In this document: positions 37,163 to 47,766 of the stretch, piece after piece | How the letters are laid out: every line of letters starts with the position of its first letter | Position numbering within the stretch: position 1 is the stretch's first letter | From: Glaciecola sp. | GTDB taxonomy: Bacteria > Pseudomonadota > Gammaproteobacteria > Enterobacterales > Alteromonadaceae | DNA length: 64,000 nt | NCBI GenBank assembly: GCA_029246415.1 | Contig: JAQWNF010000024.1 | Location: 40,480 to 104,479, forward strand | Direction: 5' to 3' | The notes under the pieces: generated by a model | Told to the model about the DNA's origin: nothing | Databases searched by the model: none | What the model saw: only the letters and a program-made list of their open reading frames with translations | Program-made: the position numbers and the translations under genes

Positions 37163-39076
37163 ATGTCATTGGATCTTGCACATTACCCTACTCTGGCTTT
37201 AGCCAACACTCCCGAGGAATTACGGACGCTTCCTAAGGATAAATTGACACAAGTCGCCACTGAGCTGAGACAGTATTTATTGTCCAGTGTCAGTCAATCA
37301 AGTGGCCACTTTGCGTCAGGATTAGGCACGGTTGAACTAACCGTTGCGTTGCACTATGTATACAACACGCCATTTGATCAGTTGATTTGGGATGTAGGCC
37401 ATCAAGCCTACCCACATAAAATCTTAACAGATCGTCGTGACCGTATGACCAGCATTCGTCAACAAGGTGGCTTACACCCTTTCCCTTGGCCTCCAGAAAG
37501 CCAATATGACACGTTTGCAGTAGGTCACTCATCAACTTCGATTAGCGCCGCCGTTGGTATGGCTATCGCTGCCGATAAAGAGGGTCAGAGCCGAAAAACG
37601 GTTGCCGTTATTGGTGATGGTGCATTAACTGCTGGTTTAGCCTTTGAAGCGCTGAATCACGGCGGCGATATTGGCAAAGACATGCTAGTTATCTTAAACG
37701 ACAATGAAATGTCTATTTCAGAAAATGTGGGCGCATTAAACTCACATTTAGCACGCTTACTAACGGGTAGTTTTTATAACACCATTCGCGACGGCAGCAA
37801 AAAAGTCCTCTCGAACGTACCACCATTAAAAGAGTTTGCTTCAAAAGCCGAAGAGCATATCAAAGGGATGGTCGTCCCAGGCACGATATTTGAAGAGTTA
37901 GGCTTTAATTATATAGGTCCAATTGATGGGCACGATGTCAATGGCATGGTCGATACGCTTAAAAACATGCGTAATATTTCCGGCCCACAAATACTGCATG
38001 TCGTAACCAAAAAAGGCAAAGGCTATGATGTAGCCGAAAAAGATCCGATTAAATTTCACGCTGTACCTAAGTTTAATCCAGAAGACGAGCGCTTACCCAA
38101 ATCAGCTCCGAGCTCACCCACTTACTCAGCCATTTTTGGTCAGTGGTTGTGTGATATGGCAGCCGTTGATCCTAAGTTGATGGCGATTACCCCTGCGATG
38201 CGCGAAGGCTCAGGTATGGTGGCGTTTTCCAAACAGTATCCCGAACAATATTTTGATGTGGCGATTGCCGAGCAGCATGCAGTGACATTAGCAGCAGGCA
38301 TGGCCATTCGCGGATTAAATCCGGTTGTTGCTATTTATTCGACCTTTTTGCAACGTGCTTATGATCAGCTTATTCACGATGTTGCCATCCAAAACTTACC
38401 CGTGTTGTTTGCCATCGACAGAGCGGGCATAGTAGGGGCAGATGGTCCAACCCATCAAGGCGCATTTGATATTAGCTTTTTACGTTGCGTCCCTAATTTA
38501 GTGATCATGACGCCAGGTGACGAGAACGAATGTCGTCAGATGCTGTACACCGGTCATCAGTTACAACAACCGGCTGCAGTTCGTTACCCTCGGGGTGGCG
38601 GTGAAGATGCCGTTATTCATGAAACGATGACCGCATTAGAGTTAGGTAAATCGCGTACACTACGTGAGATCAAGCCGACATCACATTCTGAATCAGTATC
38701 AGCAACTAGCGCTAATACAAAAAAAGTCGCCATTTTAAACTTTGGCACATTGCTCCCAGAAGCCAGAAAAGCTGCAGAAATATTAAACGCAACATTGATC
38801 GATATGCGCTTTGTTAAGCCACTTGATACCCAAGCAGTCATCAACGCAGCCCAAGAACACGATCTGCTAGTCACCCTAGAAGATGGGTCAATTAAGGGTG
38901 GTGCAGGTAGCGAAGTCGCCGAGTTTATTTTATCTGAAGGTCTATTCACTCAACTGTTACAATGTGGATTACCCGATGAGTTTATTATGCAAGCCACTCA
39001 AAGCCAGATGTATGCGCAGTTAAAAATTGATGCACCTGGAATTGTTGAGCAAGTCCAAGAACGCCTAGCAGACTAG
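37163..39076 (+). CDS. dxs: 1-deoxy-D-xylulose-5-phosphate synthase
   Basis: A 637-residue thiamine-diphosphate enzyme that opens the MEP isoprenoid pathway from pyruvate and glyceraldehyde 3-phosphate. The TPP motif [18 protein letters not shown] is near 150. The transketolase pyrimidine domain ([18 protein letters not shown]) is near 363, and the C-terminal domain begins near 510. The length is normal. A Ser/Thr-rich stretch near 505-520 separates the last two domains. Confidence 0.96.
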   Translation: MSLDLAHYPTLALANTPEELRTLPKDKLTQVATELRQYLLSSVSQSSGHFASGLGTVELTVALHYVYNTPFDQLIWDVGHQAYPHKILTDRRDRMTSIRQQGGLHPFPWPPESQYDTFAVGHSSTSISAAVGMAIAADKEGQSRKTVAVIGDGALTAGLAFEALNHGGDIGKDMLVILNDNEMSISENVGALNSHLARLLTGSFYNTIRDGSKKVLSNVPPLKEFASKAEEHIKGMVVPGTIFEELGFNYIGPIDGHDVNGMVDTLKNMRNISGPQILHVVTKKGKGYDVAEKDPIKFHAVPKFNPEDERLPKSAPSSPTYSAIFGQWLCDMAAVDPKLMAITPAMREGSGMVAFSKQYPEQYFDVAIAEQHAVTLAAGMAIRGLNPVVAIYSTFLQRAYDQLIHDVAIQNLPVLFAIDRAGIVGADGPTHQGAFDISFLRCVPNLVIMTPGDENECRQMLYTGHQLQQPAAVRYPRGGGEDAVIHETMTALELGKSRTLREIKPTSHSESVSATSANTKKVAILNFGTLLPEARKAAEILNATLIDMRFVKPLDTQAVINAAQEHDLLVTLEDGSIKGGAGSEVAEFILSEGLFTQLLQCGLPDEFIMQATQSQMYAQLKIDAPGIVEQVQERLAD

Positions 39077-39096
39077 TGTTTTCAAAGATGCTTCAT

Positions 39097-39120
39097 AAGG
39101 GCGCTAATTAGGGGCCCTTT
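39097..39120. terminator. Weak hairpin between dxs and pgpA
   Basis: AAGGGC (39097-39102) pairs with GCCCTT (39114-39119), followed by TTT. The stem is short; position between converging genes is the main support. Confidence 0.35.
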
Positions 39121-39150
39121 CGCGGCTCCTAGCGGGTTAACAGTGTTACC

Positions 39151-39639
39151 TTAAAACAGGCTAACACTATTAATAGCATGTAAAATACCACATGCAATTA
39201 AACCCGCCACAATATCATCAAGCATGATCCCCAAGCCATCATCAAAGTTGCGGTCAAGCCAACCAATGAACAATGGCTTTTGAATATCTAACCAACGAAA
39301 TAGCACAAATCCTAGCAGTAAGGTTTCCCAGGTAATAGGAATGGCAATAAACACACACAGCATGCCCGCAATTTCATCCCAAACAATCGCTCCATGGTCA
39401 TGTACTTGCATATCTTTTGCAGTCTTACCACAAAGATAAATACCCGCCACACAGGCGATGACAGCGACACAAATATACACAGGTAATGTCAGTGAACTTG
39501 CACACCACCAAACCAGTGGAATAGCTGCTAACGATCCGAATGTGCCAGGGGCTTTAGGTACGAGACCTGAGCCGAAGCCTAAGGCCAAAAAATGAATAGG
39601 ATTGAATAGATTGATGCGTTGGCGGATTTCAGGTGTCAT
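39151..39639 (-). CDS. pgpA: Phosphatidylglycerophosphatase A
   Basis: A 162-residue membrane enzyme that removes the phosphate of phosphatidylglycerophosphate. It has the family start NPIHFLALGFGSGLVPKAPG and the HDHGAIVWDEIAGM and DDGLGIMLDD motifs (metal binding), with four helices. It is the last gene of the thiL-pgpA end of the rib-nus operon, 20 bp after thiL. Confidence 0.93.
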   Translation of the reverse strand: MTPEIRQRINLFNPIHFLALGFGSGLVPKAPGTFGSLAAIPLVWWCASSLTLPVYICVAVIACVAGIYLCGKTAKDMQVHDHGAIVWDEIAGMLCVFIAIPITWETLLLGFVLFRWLDIQKPLFIGWLDRNFDDGLGIMLDDIVAGLIACGILHAINSVSLF

Positions 39640-39659
39640 ATTAGCGTGACCTGTAGCGG

Positions 39660-40655
39660 TTAGCTGTCAAATTGATGTTCAAATGAGTGCCCAGAAGGCT
39701 GGTATGGGTTACCGTTATGCGTCAATGTCAGCGTATTTCCACCAACTACTTGACCAATACAAGTAAAATTAACATTAGCAGCATTAAGCGCCAATTCTAA
39801 ATCAGAAGAGTTTTCTTGCGGAAGTGAAAAGCATAACTCGTAATCATCACCAGCAGATAATGCATATTCAAACGCTTGTTCTGTAGAGACTAGTGCAGTA
39901 AGTGCTGAAGAAAGAGGTAAGCTTTCGACATTGATATGTGCGCCACACTTTGATGCTCGCATGATGTGTTTAATATCACCTAGTAAACCATCTGACAAAT
40001 CAATACAACTAGAAATCATACGTCGTAGCGCCGTTCCGGCTAATAGTCTAGGGGTTGGTCGATAATGACGTTCGGTGAGGAAACTTTCAATAGCTTGTTG
40101 CTGTTGCGTATCTAAGTTAGTCAGCGTTGCGCAATCTAACTTACCTAACAAGATATCCAGTCCGGCACCTGCATCACCCAAGGTTCCAGTAACATATAAT
40201 AAATCACCAGGCATTGCGCCACTGCGAGTGGCAATACTCTCTGGAGGGACAAAACCTTGCGCGGTAATCGTAATACTTAACGGTCCACGAGTCGTATCAC
40301 CACCAATCAAATTGATCGAGTAATATTCACATAAACGGGCTAGCGTATCAGAAAATTCATCTAGCCAATCTTCATCTGAGCTTTCTAGCGAGATCGCTAG
40401 GCTGATCCAAGCAGGGACAGCACCGACAGCTGCTAAATCACTTAAATTTACCGCTAATGCTTTGTGGGCAATATCACTTGGTGCTGTGTCAGCTAAAAAA
40501 TGTACCCCACTAACCAGCGTATCTGTCGTCGTTGCTAATGCTTGATTGGCGGGTACTTTGGTAATCGCACAATCATCACCCACCCCAATAAGGACGTCTT
40601 GGCGTGGCTGCGACTGAGCAGTAAAATACTGCTCAATAATTGAAAATTCTTTCAT
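39660..40655 (-). CDS. thiL: Thiamine-monophosphate kinase
   Basis: A 331-residue AIR-synthase-fold kinase that makes thiamine diphosphate. IGVGDDCA near 21 is the metal-binding site, GGDTTRGPLSITITAQG near 118 is the ATP site, and SCIDLSDGL near 212 follows. It lies between nusB and pgpA as in E. coli. The product is the cofactor of Dxs, encoded on the facing strand. Confidence 0.94.
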   Translation of the reverse strand: MKEFSIIEQYFTAQSQPRQDVLIGVGDDCAITKVPANQALATTTDTLVSGVHFLADTAPSDIAHKALAVNLSDLAAVGAVPAWISLAISLESSDEDWLDEFSDTLARLCEYYSINLIGGDTTRGPLSITITAQGFVPPESIATRSGAMPGDLLYVTGTLGDAGAGLDILLGKLDCATLTNLDTQQQQAIESFLTERHYRPTPRLLAGTALRRMISSCIDLSDGLLGDIKHIMRASKCGAHINVESLPLSSALTALVSTEQAFEYALSAGDDYELCFSLPQENSSDLELALNAANVNFTCIGQVVGGNTLTLTHNGNPYQPSGHSFEHQFDS

Positions 40656-40684
40656 TTAATTAACAACGAGACATATTGCAGGTG

Positions 40685-41107
40685 TTACGGCAACTCGTGA
40701 CGACGTAGAGTCTTCACGGCTTTGTCTAATACACCATTCACAAATTTGTGGCTTTCTTCGGCACCAAACGATTTGGCTAACTCAATTGCTTCGTTAATGA
40801 CCACTTTGTAAGGAACATCAACACGTTGAGTTAACTCCAACGTCGCTAAACGCAAGATTGCTTTTTCGATAGGATCGAGTTCTTCAGGTAAACGTCCTAG
40901 ATAAGGTTTTATTGCCACATCTAAATCGCTTACTTTATTTGCAGTATCACGCAGTAACTCTTGAAAAAACGCTAAATCAACTTTTGACATATCGTTGGTC
41001 GTCGCTAAGTTCAATTCAACGCTTTGGATCGTGTTACCACTCATCTGCCATGAGTAGATCCCCTGTAGGGCTAACTCACGCGCTTTGCGGCGCGCGGCAG
41101 GTTTCAT
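40685..41107 (-). CDS. nusB: Transcription antitermination factor NusB
   Basis: A 140-residue all-helical protein that binds boxA RNA with ribosomal protein S10. Motifs are [20 protein letters not shown] and [20 protein letters not shown]. The frame opens at 41122, overlapping ribH, but ATG 41107 has GGAGC 4-5 bases upstream and gives the conserved MKPAARR start. Confidence 0.93.
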   Translation of the reverse strand: MKPAARRKARELALQGIYSWQMSGNTIQSVELNLATTNDMSKVDLAFFQELLRDTANKVSDLDVAIKPYLGRLPEELDPIEKAILRLATLELTQRVDVPYKVVINEAIELAKSFGAEESHKFVNGVLDKAVKTLRRHELP

Positions 41108-41118
41108 TTTTGCTCCGC

Positions 41119-41598
41119 TCACGCAATAGCCTCATCAATGGCGTCCATGACGTTAACCATCTCAAGTGCACCCATTGCAGCTTCAGCGCCTTTATTACCG
41201 GCTTTGGTACCTGAGCGTTCGATTGCTTGCTCAATTGAATCAGTGGTGATAACACCAAATGATACAGGGATATTATATTCTAAAGAAACTTGTGCAAGGC
41301 CTTTGTTACACTCACCAGCCACAAAATCAAAATGCGGCGTGCCACCACGAATAACCGCACCTAGTGCTATAATGGCGTCAAATTTATTTGATTGTGCGAT
41401 TTTTTGTGCCGCTACAGGTAACTCATACGCACCTGGAACGCGGATAACAGTAATGTCGTCACTACCTACTTCACCAAGACGGTCAAGGGTATCTACTGCG
41501 CCTTCAAGTAGACTTTCCACTACAAAACTATTAAAGCGAGAAACGACAATTGCAAATTTTTTGCCTGTTGCGCGCATGTTACCTTCGATGATATGCAT
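41119..41598 (-). CDS. ribH: 6,7-dimethyl-8-ribityllumazine synthase
   Basis: A 159-residue enzyme that condenses dihydroxybutanone phosphate with the ribityl uracil. Motifs are VVSRFNSFV near 19, VPGAYELP near 54, [14 protein letters not shown] near 79 (active-site His) and VSFGVITTD. It sits between ribBX and nusB. The 87-bp gap before ribBX shows no riboswitch-like structure. Confidence 0.95.
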   Translation of the reverse strand: MHIIEGNMRATGKKFAIVVSRFNSFVVESLLEGAVDTLDRLGEVGSDDITVIRVPGAYELPVAAQKIAQSNKFDAIIALGAVIRGGTPHFDFVAGECNKGLAQVSLEYNIPVSFGVITTDSIEQAIERSGTKAGNKGAEAAMGALEMVNVMDAIDEAIA

Positions 41599-41685
41599 AT
41601 CAGGTTTCCTTAAATACGGTATAAAGAGTCAATTTTTTCGGAGCGCAGTATATCACAAAAACTACGCGATGCTGCCACATTAAAT

Positions 41686-42783
41686 TTAGCTAATGTACTC
41701 AACCACTTCTAAACCATAACCGGATAAGCCTGAGTATTTCACTGGTTTAGAGAGTAATTTCATTTGCTTCACACCTAAAGAGACCAAAATCTGGCTGCCG
41801 ACACCTACAGTGCGAGATGAACCTTGCCATACTTTACCAGCGGCAACTTCACCGCGATCTTCTGCTGCAAATTGTAATACTTGCTGTTCAATGTTTTCTT
41901 TGGCACCCAACAACACTAATACTCCGCCGTCTGCGCCAATACGCGCCATTGCTTTAGGTAAATTCATCGAACGGTTAACCCCGCGGGTTGAACCTAGCAA
42001 ATCAGAAAATGTGTTATGCAAGTGGACACGTACTAAGGTTGGCTCAGTCGCATCGACATCACCTTTAACTAGCGCATAATGCAGTTGCTCATCAATCACA
42101 TCTTTGAATGTGTGCAAACGAAAATCGCCAAACTCTGTCGGTAATTCACATTCGGCTACTTTTTCTATCGTGGTTTCATTAAGGTTGCGATATTCAATCA
42201 AATCGGCAATCGTACCAATTTTTAAATCGTGTTCTTTAGCGAATACTTCTAGTTCCGGTCGACGGGCCATTGTACCGTCAGCGTTTAATATTTCGACAAT
42301 GACAGCTGCTGGCTCACAATCAGCTAAACGCGCTAAATCTACACCAGCTTCTGTATGGCCAGCACGGTTTAATACACCACCATCTTTAGCGATCAATGGA
42401 AAAATATGTCCTGGTTGTACGATATCGGTTGCCAATCCATCAGGTTTTACCGCTGCCAAAATGGTCACCGCACGATCAGCGGCTGAAATACCGGTTGTGA
42501 CGCCTTCTGCTGCTTCAATCGACACCGTAAAATTAGTTGAAAACTGTGCTGAGTTGTTGTCGACCATCAAAGGTAACTTTAAATGACGAGCGCGATCAGC
42601 TGTCATTGGTAAACACACTAACCCTCGGGCATGCGTCACCATAAAGTTAATCGCTTCTGGTGTGACGTGCTCTGCAGCCATGATCAAATCGCCTTCGTTT
42701 TCGCGATCTTCATCATCCATTAACACCACCATTTTACCTTGGCGAATGTCTTCGATGATCTCTGCAGGGGAATGAAAAGTCAT
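41686..42783 (-). CDS. ribB: RibBX: 3,4-dihydroxy-2-butanone-4-phosphate synthase with degenerate GTP cyclohydrolase II-like domain
   Basis: A 365-residue fusion. The N-terminal RibB domain (about 1-205) is complete: DDEDRENEGDLI, HARGLVC and GHTEAGVDLARLA. The C-terminal domain (about 210-365) aligns with RibA in layout, but the zinc cysteines of GTP cyclohydrolase II are absent; the segment reads RVHLHNTFSDLLGS. This matches the RibBX variant described in proteobacteria such as Shewanella, in which the second domain lacks cyclohydrolase activity. A true ribA should therefore exist elsewhere. It is 2 bp after the riboflavin synthase gene. Confidence 0.92.
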   Translation of the reverse strand: MTFHSPAEIIEDIRQGKMVVLMDDEDRENEGDLIMAAEHVTPEAINFMVTHARGLVCLPMTADRARHLKLPLMVDNNSAQFSTNFTVSIEAAEGVTTGISAADRAVTILAAVKPDGLATDIVQPGHIFPLIAKDGGVLNRAGHTEAGVDLARLADCEPAAVIVEILNADGTMARRPELEVFAKEHDLKIGTIADLIEYRNLNETTIEKVAECELPTEFGDFRLHTFKDVIDEQLHYALVKGDVDATEPTLVRVHLHNTFSDLLGSTRGVNRSMNLPKAMARIGADGGVLVLLGAKENIEQQVLQFAAEDRGEVAAGKVWQGSSRTVGVGSQILVSLGVKQMKLLSKPVKYSGLSGYGLEVVEYIS

Positions 42784-42785
42784 AA

Positions 42786-43457
42786 TTATTTCCTATTTAA
42801 ATAGCCGTTTTCTGCTAAAAACGCCATGCTGATATCCGGTTTGTGTGAATCATTATTTGCGCCGTGACCGCCTTGCATTAAGCGCTCTAAGTAACGCGCT
42901 ATCACATCAACTTCTAAATTAACTCGCGTACCCACTTTGTAGGTGCTGATTACCGTTTTTTCTAGGGTATGTGGAATTAACCACAACATAAACTCATCTT
43001 CAGTGATTTTATTTACAGTCAAACTTACGCCATCAACGGTGATAGAACCTTTGTGGGCAATGTAGTGACGTATCTCTGGAGGCATATGTACCCACACTTC
43101 AATGTATTTTTGTTGGTCAATAATGCGAGTAATATGGCCAACACCATCAACATGGCCTGACACTATGTGCCCACCAAAACGACTGGTCGGTAACATCGCT
43201 TTTTCTAAATTCACTTTTGCGCCAGTGCTATAATCGCTAAAGCCAGTATATTTAATCGTCTCTTGCGAGACATCAGCACTATAATAATTATCGCCGAATT
43301 CGACTACCGTTAGACACACGCCATTAGTCGCAATACTGTCGCCTAGCGCCACATCAGACATATCTAAATGAGGACATTGTACGGTTAAGCGAATGTCTGT
43401 TCCGTTGTTATGCAGTTGCGAAATCTCGCCGACTGCTTCAATAATTCCTGTAAACAT
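42786..43457 (-). CDS. ribE: Riboflavin synthase
   Basis: A 223-residue enzyme (also called ribC) with two lumazine-binding repeats: MFTGIIEAVGEI and NGVCLTVVEF in the first, and GHVDGVGHI and DGVSLTVN in the second. It converts two lumazines to riboflavin. The genes ribD, ribE and ribBX are 2 bp apart, so they form one unit. The C-terminal 20 residues (after MQGGHG) are extra and variable. Confidence 0.94.
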   Translation of the reverse strand: MFTGIIEAVGEISQLHNNGTDIRLTVQCPHLDMSDVALGDSIATNGVCLTVVEFGDNYYSADVSQETIKYTGFSDYSTGAKVNLEKAMLPTSRFGGHIVSGHVDGVGHITRIIDQQKYIEVWVHMPPEIRHYIAHKGSITVDGVSLTVNKITEDEFMLWLIPHTLEKTVISTYKVGTRVNLEVDVIARYLERLMQGGHGANNDSHKPDISMAFLAENGYLNRK

Positions 43458-43459
43458 CG

Positions 43460-44626
43460 TTATCCTCTAGGGTAAATCACGTTACACGTGTGTTTAATAT
43501 CACGACCTATCATACGAGTATCCGTAATATCCAGTTCAATTCGTTGCGTCATCTGAGTTAACTCCGGCAATTGTAGCGCATCTTTGGCTGCATCGCCTAA
43601 TAGCACAGGTGCTTGATAAATAATCAACTCGTCAATTAATTGCGCAGCTAATAGCGCACCGACTAACCCTGCCCCTGCCTCTACCCAAACACTGTTGATC
43701 TGACGTTGAGTCAGCTGTGCCATGACATCGTGCAGATCACATTTACCGTTTTCGCTTAAGCGTGTATTGGTACCATTAAACACATGCGTCGGTGTTGATG
43801 CCGTGGCCTTGCCAATAATTTGATACGTATCACCGAGCTGACTTTGAGAATCAATTATCGCTCGTAACGGCTGAGAAAAATGCGCTAACGGATTGAGATT
43901 CAATGTTTCAAGTACATCATCCGGTGCTTCAGTCATGCGCACATTAAGTAGTGGGTCATCTGCTCGTACTGTCGCCGAACCGGTTAAAATACAGGCATAC
44001 TGAGCTCGATGTCGCTGCACATCTCGGCGCGCAGGCGCTTGGGTGATCCATTGACTCACGCCATTCGCTAAGGCGATTTTGCCATCTAACGACGTCGCAA
44101 TCTTAGCGGTGACAAATGGTCTGTTGCGTTCAACGATACTCAAAAAATGGCGATTGATAGCACGCGCCTCAGCCTCTAACAAACCCACTTTGACGTTAAT
44201 TCCCGCCGCTTTAAGTTTTGCAATGCCGCGACCTGCTACGTGTTCAAATGGATCTTGCATAGCGACAATGACGTTACCAATCCCAGCGTTAATCAAGGCA
44301 TCTGCACACGGTCCAGTGCGACCTGTGTGACTGCATGGCTCTAGTGTGACATAAGCAGTAGCATAAGCTAATTGCGCTTGCTGTAACTCGCCCTTTTGGA
44401 CTAATCCTGCAACTTGTGCCAACGCATGTACTTCTGCATGTGCCGTACCGGCTTGTTGATGTTGGCCTTGACCAATCACCTGCTCATCTAGCGTAATCAC
44501 ACAACCTACTTGTGGATTGGGTGCAACGGTATATTGACCTAGTTTAGCTAAACGTAATGCTTGGCTCATCATGGCATGGTCAAAAGCACTAAATACCATC
44601 AGATTGTCGTCGTGAGCGGGTTGCAT
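43460..44626 (-). CDS. ribD: Bifunctional deaminase/reductase RibD
   Basis: A 388-residue enzyme. The N-terminal deaminase has zinc motifs HAEVHAL and PCSHTGRTGPC. The C-terminal reductase includes KIATSLDGKIAL, TGSATVRADDPLL and SVWVEAGAGLVGALL. It carries out the second and third steps of riboflavin synthesis. Several in-frame ATGs near the start make the exact N-terminus uncertain. It lies 2 bp after nrdR. Confidence 0.94.
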   Translation of the reverse strand: MQPAHDDNLMVFSAFDHAMMSQALRLAKLGQYTVAPNPQVGCVITLDEQVIGQGQHQQAGTAHAEVHALAQVAGLVQKGELQQAQLAYATAYVTLEPCSHTGRTGPCADALINAGIGNVIVAMQDPFEHVAGRGIAKLKAAGINVKVGLLEAEARAINRHFLSIVERNRPFVTAKIATSLDGKIALANGVSQWITQAPARRDVQRHRAQYACILTGSATVRADDPLLNVRMTEAPDDVLETLNLNPLAHFSQPLRAIIDSQSQLGDTYQIIGKATASTPTHVFNGTNTRLSENGKCDLHDVMAQLTQRQINSVWVEAGAGLVGALLAAQLIDELIIYQAPVLLGDAAKDALQLPELTQMTQRIELDITDTRMIGRDIKHTCNVIYPRG

Positions 44627-44628
44627 AA

Positions 44629-45111
44629 CTATTGCTTACCCGTATTAGGTTCATTAGTCTGCCCTTGACCCAGTTTTGCAATTTCTAAACCAAACTCTCG
44701 GATATCTTCAAATGAGCGATAAACTGAGGCAAAGCGGACATACGCCACTTTGTCTAAGTCTTTTAACTCATCCATGATCAAGTTACCCACTAATTCACTT
44801 TCCACTTCACGCTCGCCAGTGGCACGTAATGATGATTTGATTTGATTAATGGCTTTTTCAACGTTTTCTGTGCTTACAGGACGCTTTTCTAGTGCTCGTT
44901 GCAAACCTAAACGCAATTTTTCTTCGTTAAATGGTTCACGTGAACCATCTCGCTTAATCACTCGAGGTAATACCAATTCAGCCACTTCAAAGGTAGTAAA
45001 ACGCTCTTTACACGCCAAGCATTCACGACGACGGCGGATCTGATGACCTTCAGAGACTAAACGCGAATCAATTACTTTGGTTTCTTGTTCACTACAAAAT
45101 GGACAAAACAT
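44629..45111 (-). CDS. nrdR: Transcriptional repressor NrdR
   Basis: A 160-residue repressor of ribonucleotide reductase genes. The zinc ribbon has CPFC and CLAC pairs (residues 3-6 and 34-37). The ATP-cone domain follows with [11 protein letters not shown]. It binds ATP or dATP and represses nrd operons. Position between glyA and ribD is the standard gammaproteobacterial order. Confidence 0.95.
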   Translation of the reverse strand: MFCPFCSEQETKVIDSRLVSEGHQIRRRRECLACKERFTTFEVAELVLPRVIKRDGSREPFNEEKLRLGLQRALEKRPVSTENVEKAINQIKSSLRATGEREVESELVGNLIMDELKDLDKVAYVRFASVYRSFEDIREFGLEIAKLGQGQTNEPNTGKQ

Positions 45112-45149
45112 AGCATTACTCTATACAAAAAAGATGGTCTGTAAAAACA

Positions 45150-45175
45150 AATCAACCGGCACGAAGCCGGTCAAT
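45150..45175 (-). terminator. Likely glyA terminator
   Basis: ACCGGC (45155-45160) and GCCGGT (45166-45171) form a 6-bp G/C stem with a 5-base loop. On the minus strand a T-rich run follows. It lies between glyA and nrdR, so glyA is probably a separate unit. Confidence 0.6.
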
Positions 45176-45198
45176 TTAAATGGGATAAGCGTGGAGTA

Positions 45199-46455
45199 TT
45201 ATCCGTAAACAGGGTGCTGTTCACACAACGCAACCGCTTCTTGTTTAACGCGAGCGATAACGCTGTCATCACCCATGTTATCCAAAATATCACAAATCCA
45301 CGTTGCCACTTGTTGTGCTTCCGCTTCTTTGAAACCACGACGAGTAATCGCCGGAGTACCGATGCGCAAACCACTAGTGACGAACGGAGAGCGTGGATCA
45401 TTAGGTACTGAGTTTTTGTTAACAGTAATGTTAGCTAAACCCAAGGCCGCATCCGCGTCTTTACCTGTAATATCTTTGTCGATTAAATCAAGTAAGAACA
45501 AGTGGTTTTCAGTACCGTTAGATACGATTTTAAATCCACGTGCTTGCATGACTTCAACCATCGCTTTAGCGTTTTTAACTACTTGTGCTTGGTATACTTT
45601 AAACTCAGGCTGTAACGCTTCTTTAAAGGCAACTGCTTTCGCTGCGATAACATGGCATAACGGACCGCCTTGGTTACCTGGGAATACTGAGCTGTTTAAT
45701 TTTTTATAAATATCTTCATCACCACAAGCCGAAAGGATCAGACCAGAACGAGGTCCTGCTAACGTTTTGTGCGTGGTAGTCGTCACAACATGGGCGTGTG
45801 GGATCGGGCTTGGGTAGACACCTGCAGCTACTAGACCGGCAACGTGCGCCATATCGACAAGTAGATATGCACCAACTTTGTCAGCGATTTCACGGAATTT
45901 AGCCCAATCAACAATACCAGAGTAAGCAGAAAAACCACCGATAATCATTTTAGGCTTATGCTCTAATGCTAATGCTTCGATTTCTGCATAATCAATGATT
46001 CCAGTCGACTCATCAATACCGTACTGAACCGCATTGTAAATTTTACCAGAAAAGTTGACGTGAGAGCCGTGAGTCAAATGACCACCGTGCGCTAAGCTCA
46101 TGCCCAATACTGTATCGCCTGCATTTAATAATGCACCAAATACTGCTGTGTTCGCTTGTGAGCCAGCATGTGGCTGAACGTTAGCGTAATCTGCACCGAA
46201 CAACTCTTTAGCACGGTCAATCGCTAGATTTTCCACGATATCAACATACTCACAACCGCCATAATAGCGTTTGCCTGGGTACCCTTCTGCGTATTTGTTG
46301 GTTAGCTGTGAACCTTGTGCTTCAAGCACGCGAGGAGAACAGTAGTTTTCTGACGCGATTAGCTCAATGTGATGTTCTTGACGTTGATTTTCAAGTTCAA
46401 TAGCTTTCGCTAATTCTGGATCAAAATCAGCAATATTCATGTTGCGTTCTAGCAT
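45199..46455 (-). CDS. glyA: Serine hydroxymethyltransferase
   Basis: A 418-residue PLP enzyme that interconverts serine and glycine and supplies one-carbon units. It has ELIASENY near 34, and the PLP lysine is in [16 protein letters not shown] near 228. The frame opens at a GTG 9 bases earlier, but ATG 46455 has AGGTG 6 bases upstream and starts [12 protein letters not shown] as in relatives. Confidence 0.96.
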   Translation of the reverse strand: MLERNMNIADFDPELAKAIELENQRQEHHIELIASENYCSPRVLEAQGSQLTNKYAEGYPGKRYYGGCEYVDIVENLAIDRAKELFGADYANVQPHAGSQANTAVFGALLNAGDTVLGMSLAHGGHLTHGSHVNFSGKIYNAVQYGIDESTGIIDYAEIEALALEHKPKMIIGGFSAYSGIVDWAKFREIADKVGAYLLVDMAHVAGLVAAGVYPSPIPHAHVVTTTTHKTLAGPRSGLILSACGDEDIYKKLNSSVFPGNQGGPLCHVIAAKAVAFKEALQPEFKVYQAQVVKNAKAMVEVMQARGFKIVSNGTENHLFLLDLIDKDITGKDADAALGLANITVNKNSVPNDPRSPFVTSGLRIGTPAITRRGFKEAEAQQVATWICDILDNMGDDSVIARVKQEAVALCEQHPVYG

Positions 46456-46560
46456 TGATAGCACCTATGAAGAAGGGTTAGTAAAATAAAATGGGTGTAA
46501 AAAATTTTAAGGGCTGTATTTTAGTCAAAAACGACCTAAAAAACCACTACATATTGTGTT

Positions 46561-47625
46561 TTACTCGTTACTATTACTGGACTGAATTCGTTCCAGTTTA
46601 TTTTCTAATGTTTTAACGCGTTTAAAGACACTATCTAACTGCCTGATCCTGACAGAATTACGGCGCCATTCACTATATGGGCTATGCGGCATTCCCGAAG
46701 AATACACACCTGGCTCGGTAATATTACTCGTGACCATGGTATTGCCGGTTATTTGTACATTATCACAAATTTGAATGTGCCCATTGATTGCCACGGTTCC
46801 GGCAATAATGACATTTTTACCAATATTAACACTGCCTGCCATCATAGTACCGCCACACAAACATGCCCCATCACCAATCACCACGTTATGCGCAATATGA
46901 ACTTGATTATCGATAATGACATGCTGACCAATCACGGTATCTTCTAATGCGCCACGGTCAATCGTGGTACTGGCACCGATCTCGGTATAATCGCCGATGA
47001 CGACCTTACCGGTTTGTGGAATAGTGATCCATTTGCCGCCATTAGGCGCGTAGCCATAGCCATCACTACCGATAACGGTGTTACTGTGGATCACAACATG
47101 CTCACCCAACTCACAACTATGATAAATCGTGACATTGGGATGAATGTAACTGCGCGCACCAACCTTGGCACTCACACGGATCACCGCTCCGGCACCAATA
47201 GATACATCATCACCAAGGTGCACGCCCGCTTCGATCACTGCATTTGGCCCGACACTGACGTTGTTACCCAACACTGCGCTTTCATCGACGAAAGCACTGG
47301 GATGGATTGCATAATACGGCTTGGGCGTAGGGTCAAGTAACTGCGCCGCTAAGGCAAAACCGACATAGGCATCTTCAACAATCAGTGCCACACCGTCAAA
47401 ATCTACAGCGAGCTTTTCCGTTAAAATGACGGCACTGGCGTTAGCTGTAGCTAAGCTTTTTAGGTATTTTTTATCATTTAAAAACGCCACATCACCGGCT
47501 TGAGCTTTATCTAGCGGTGCGACTTTGTGGATCATAATACCTTCGGCAGCGCCGACATCGCCAGTTGCAGATGAAATCGTTGCATTAATATGTTGAGCCA
47601 GCGTAATGAGGGAAACAGATGTCAT
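46561..47625 (-). CDS. lpxD: UDP-3-O-acylglucosamine N-acyltransferase, stand-alone copy
   Basis: A 354-residue LpxD. It has the N-terminal uridine-binding domain (about 1-100), a left-handed beta-helix of hexapeptide repeats (about 105-305), the catalytic segment QVHIAHNVV with His246, and a C-terminal helix. It adds the second acyl chain in lipid A synthesis. The usual home of lpxD is bamA-ompH-lpxD-fabZ-lpxA; here it lies alone between glyA and ettA. It is complete, so it is either a relocated gene or a second copy. Confidence 0.9.
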   Translation of the reverse strand: MTSVSLITLAQHINATISSATGDVGAAEGIMIHKVAPLDKAQAGDVAFLNDKKYLKSLATANASAVILTEKLAVDFDGVALIVEDAYVGFALAAQLLDPTPKPYYAIHPSAFVDESAVLGNNVSVGPNAVIEAGVHLGDDVSIGAGAVIRVSAKVGARSYIHPNVTIYHSCELGEHVVIHSNTVIGSDGYGYAPNGGKWITIPQTGKVVIGDYTEIGASTTIDRGALEDTVIGQHVIIDNQVHIAHNVVIGDGACLCGGTMMAGSVNIGKNVIIAGTVAINGHIQICDNVQITGNTMVTSNITEPGVYSSGMPHSPYSEWRRNSVRIRQLDSVFKRVKTLENKLERIQSSNSNE

Positions 47626-47766
47626 GAAAAAAGCCTAATGAGTTTCATAAAACAGACATGCTATTAAAAAGCGCCACACTTATCTAGTAGTTACCCTACT
47701 TTTTCTATTACAATAGTGTTAATTAAGTTTGTTACCCCTTACAAAAACAGTATATAAGGCACAGTC

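Noticed and set aside
41138..41683. 181-codon plus-strand open frame over ribH
   Set aside because: It is a shadow of ribH, which matches its family over its full length.
41599..41685. Possible FMN riboswitch before ribH
   Set aside because: The 87-bp gap is too short for the FMN element and none of its conserved stems is visible; the other rib gaps are 2 bp.
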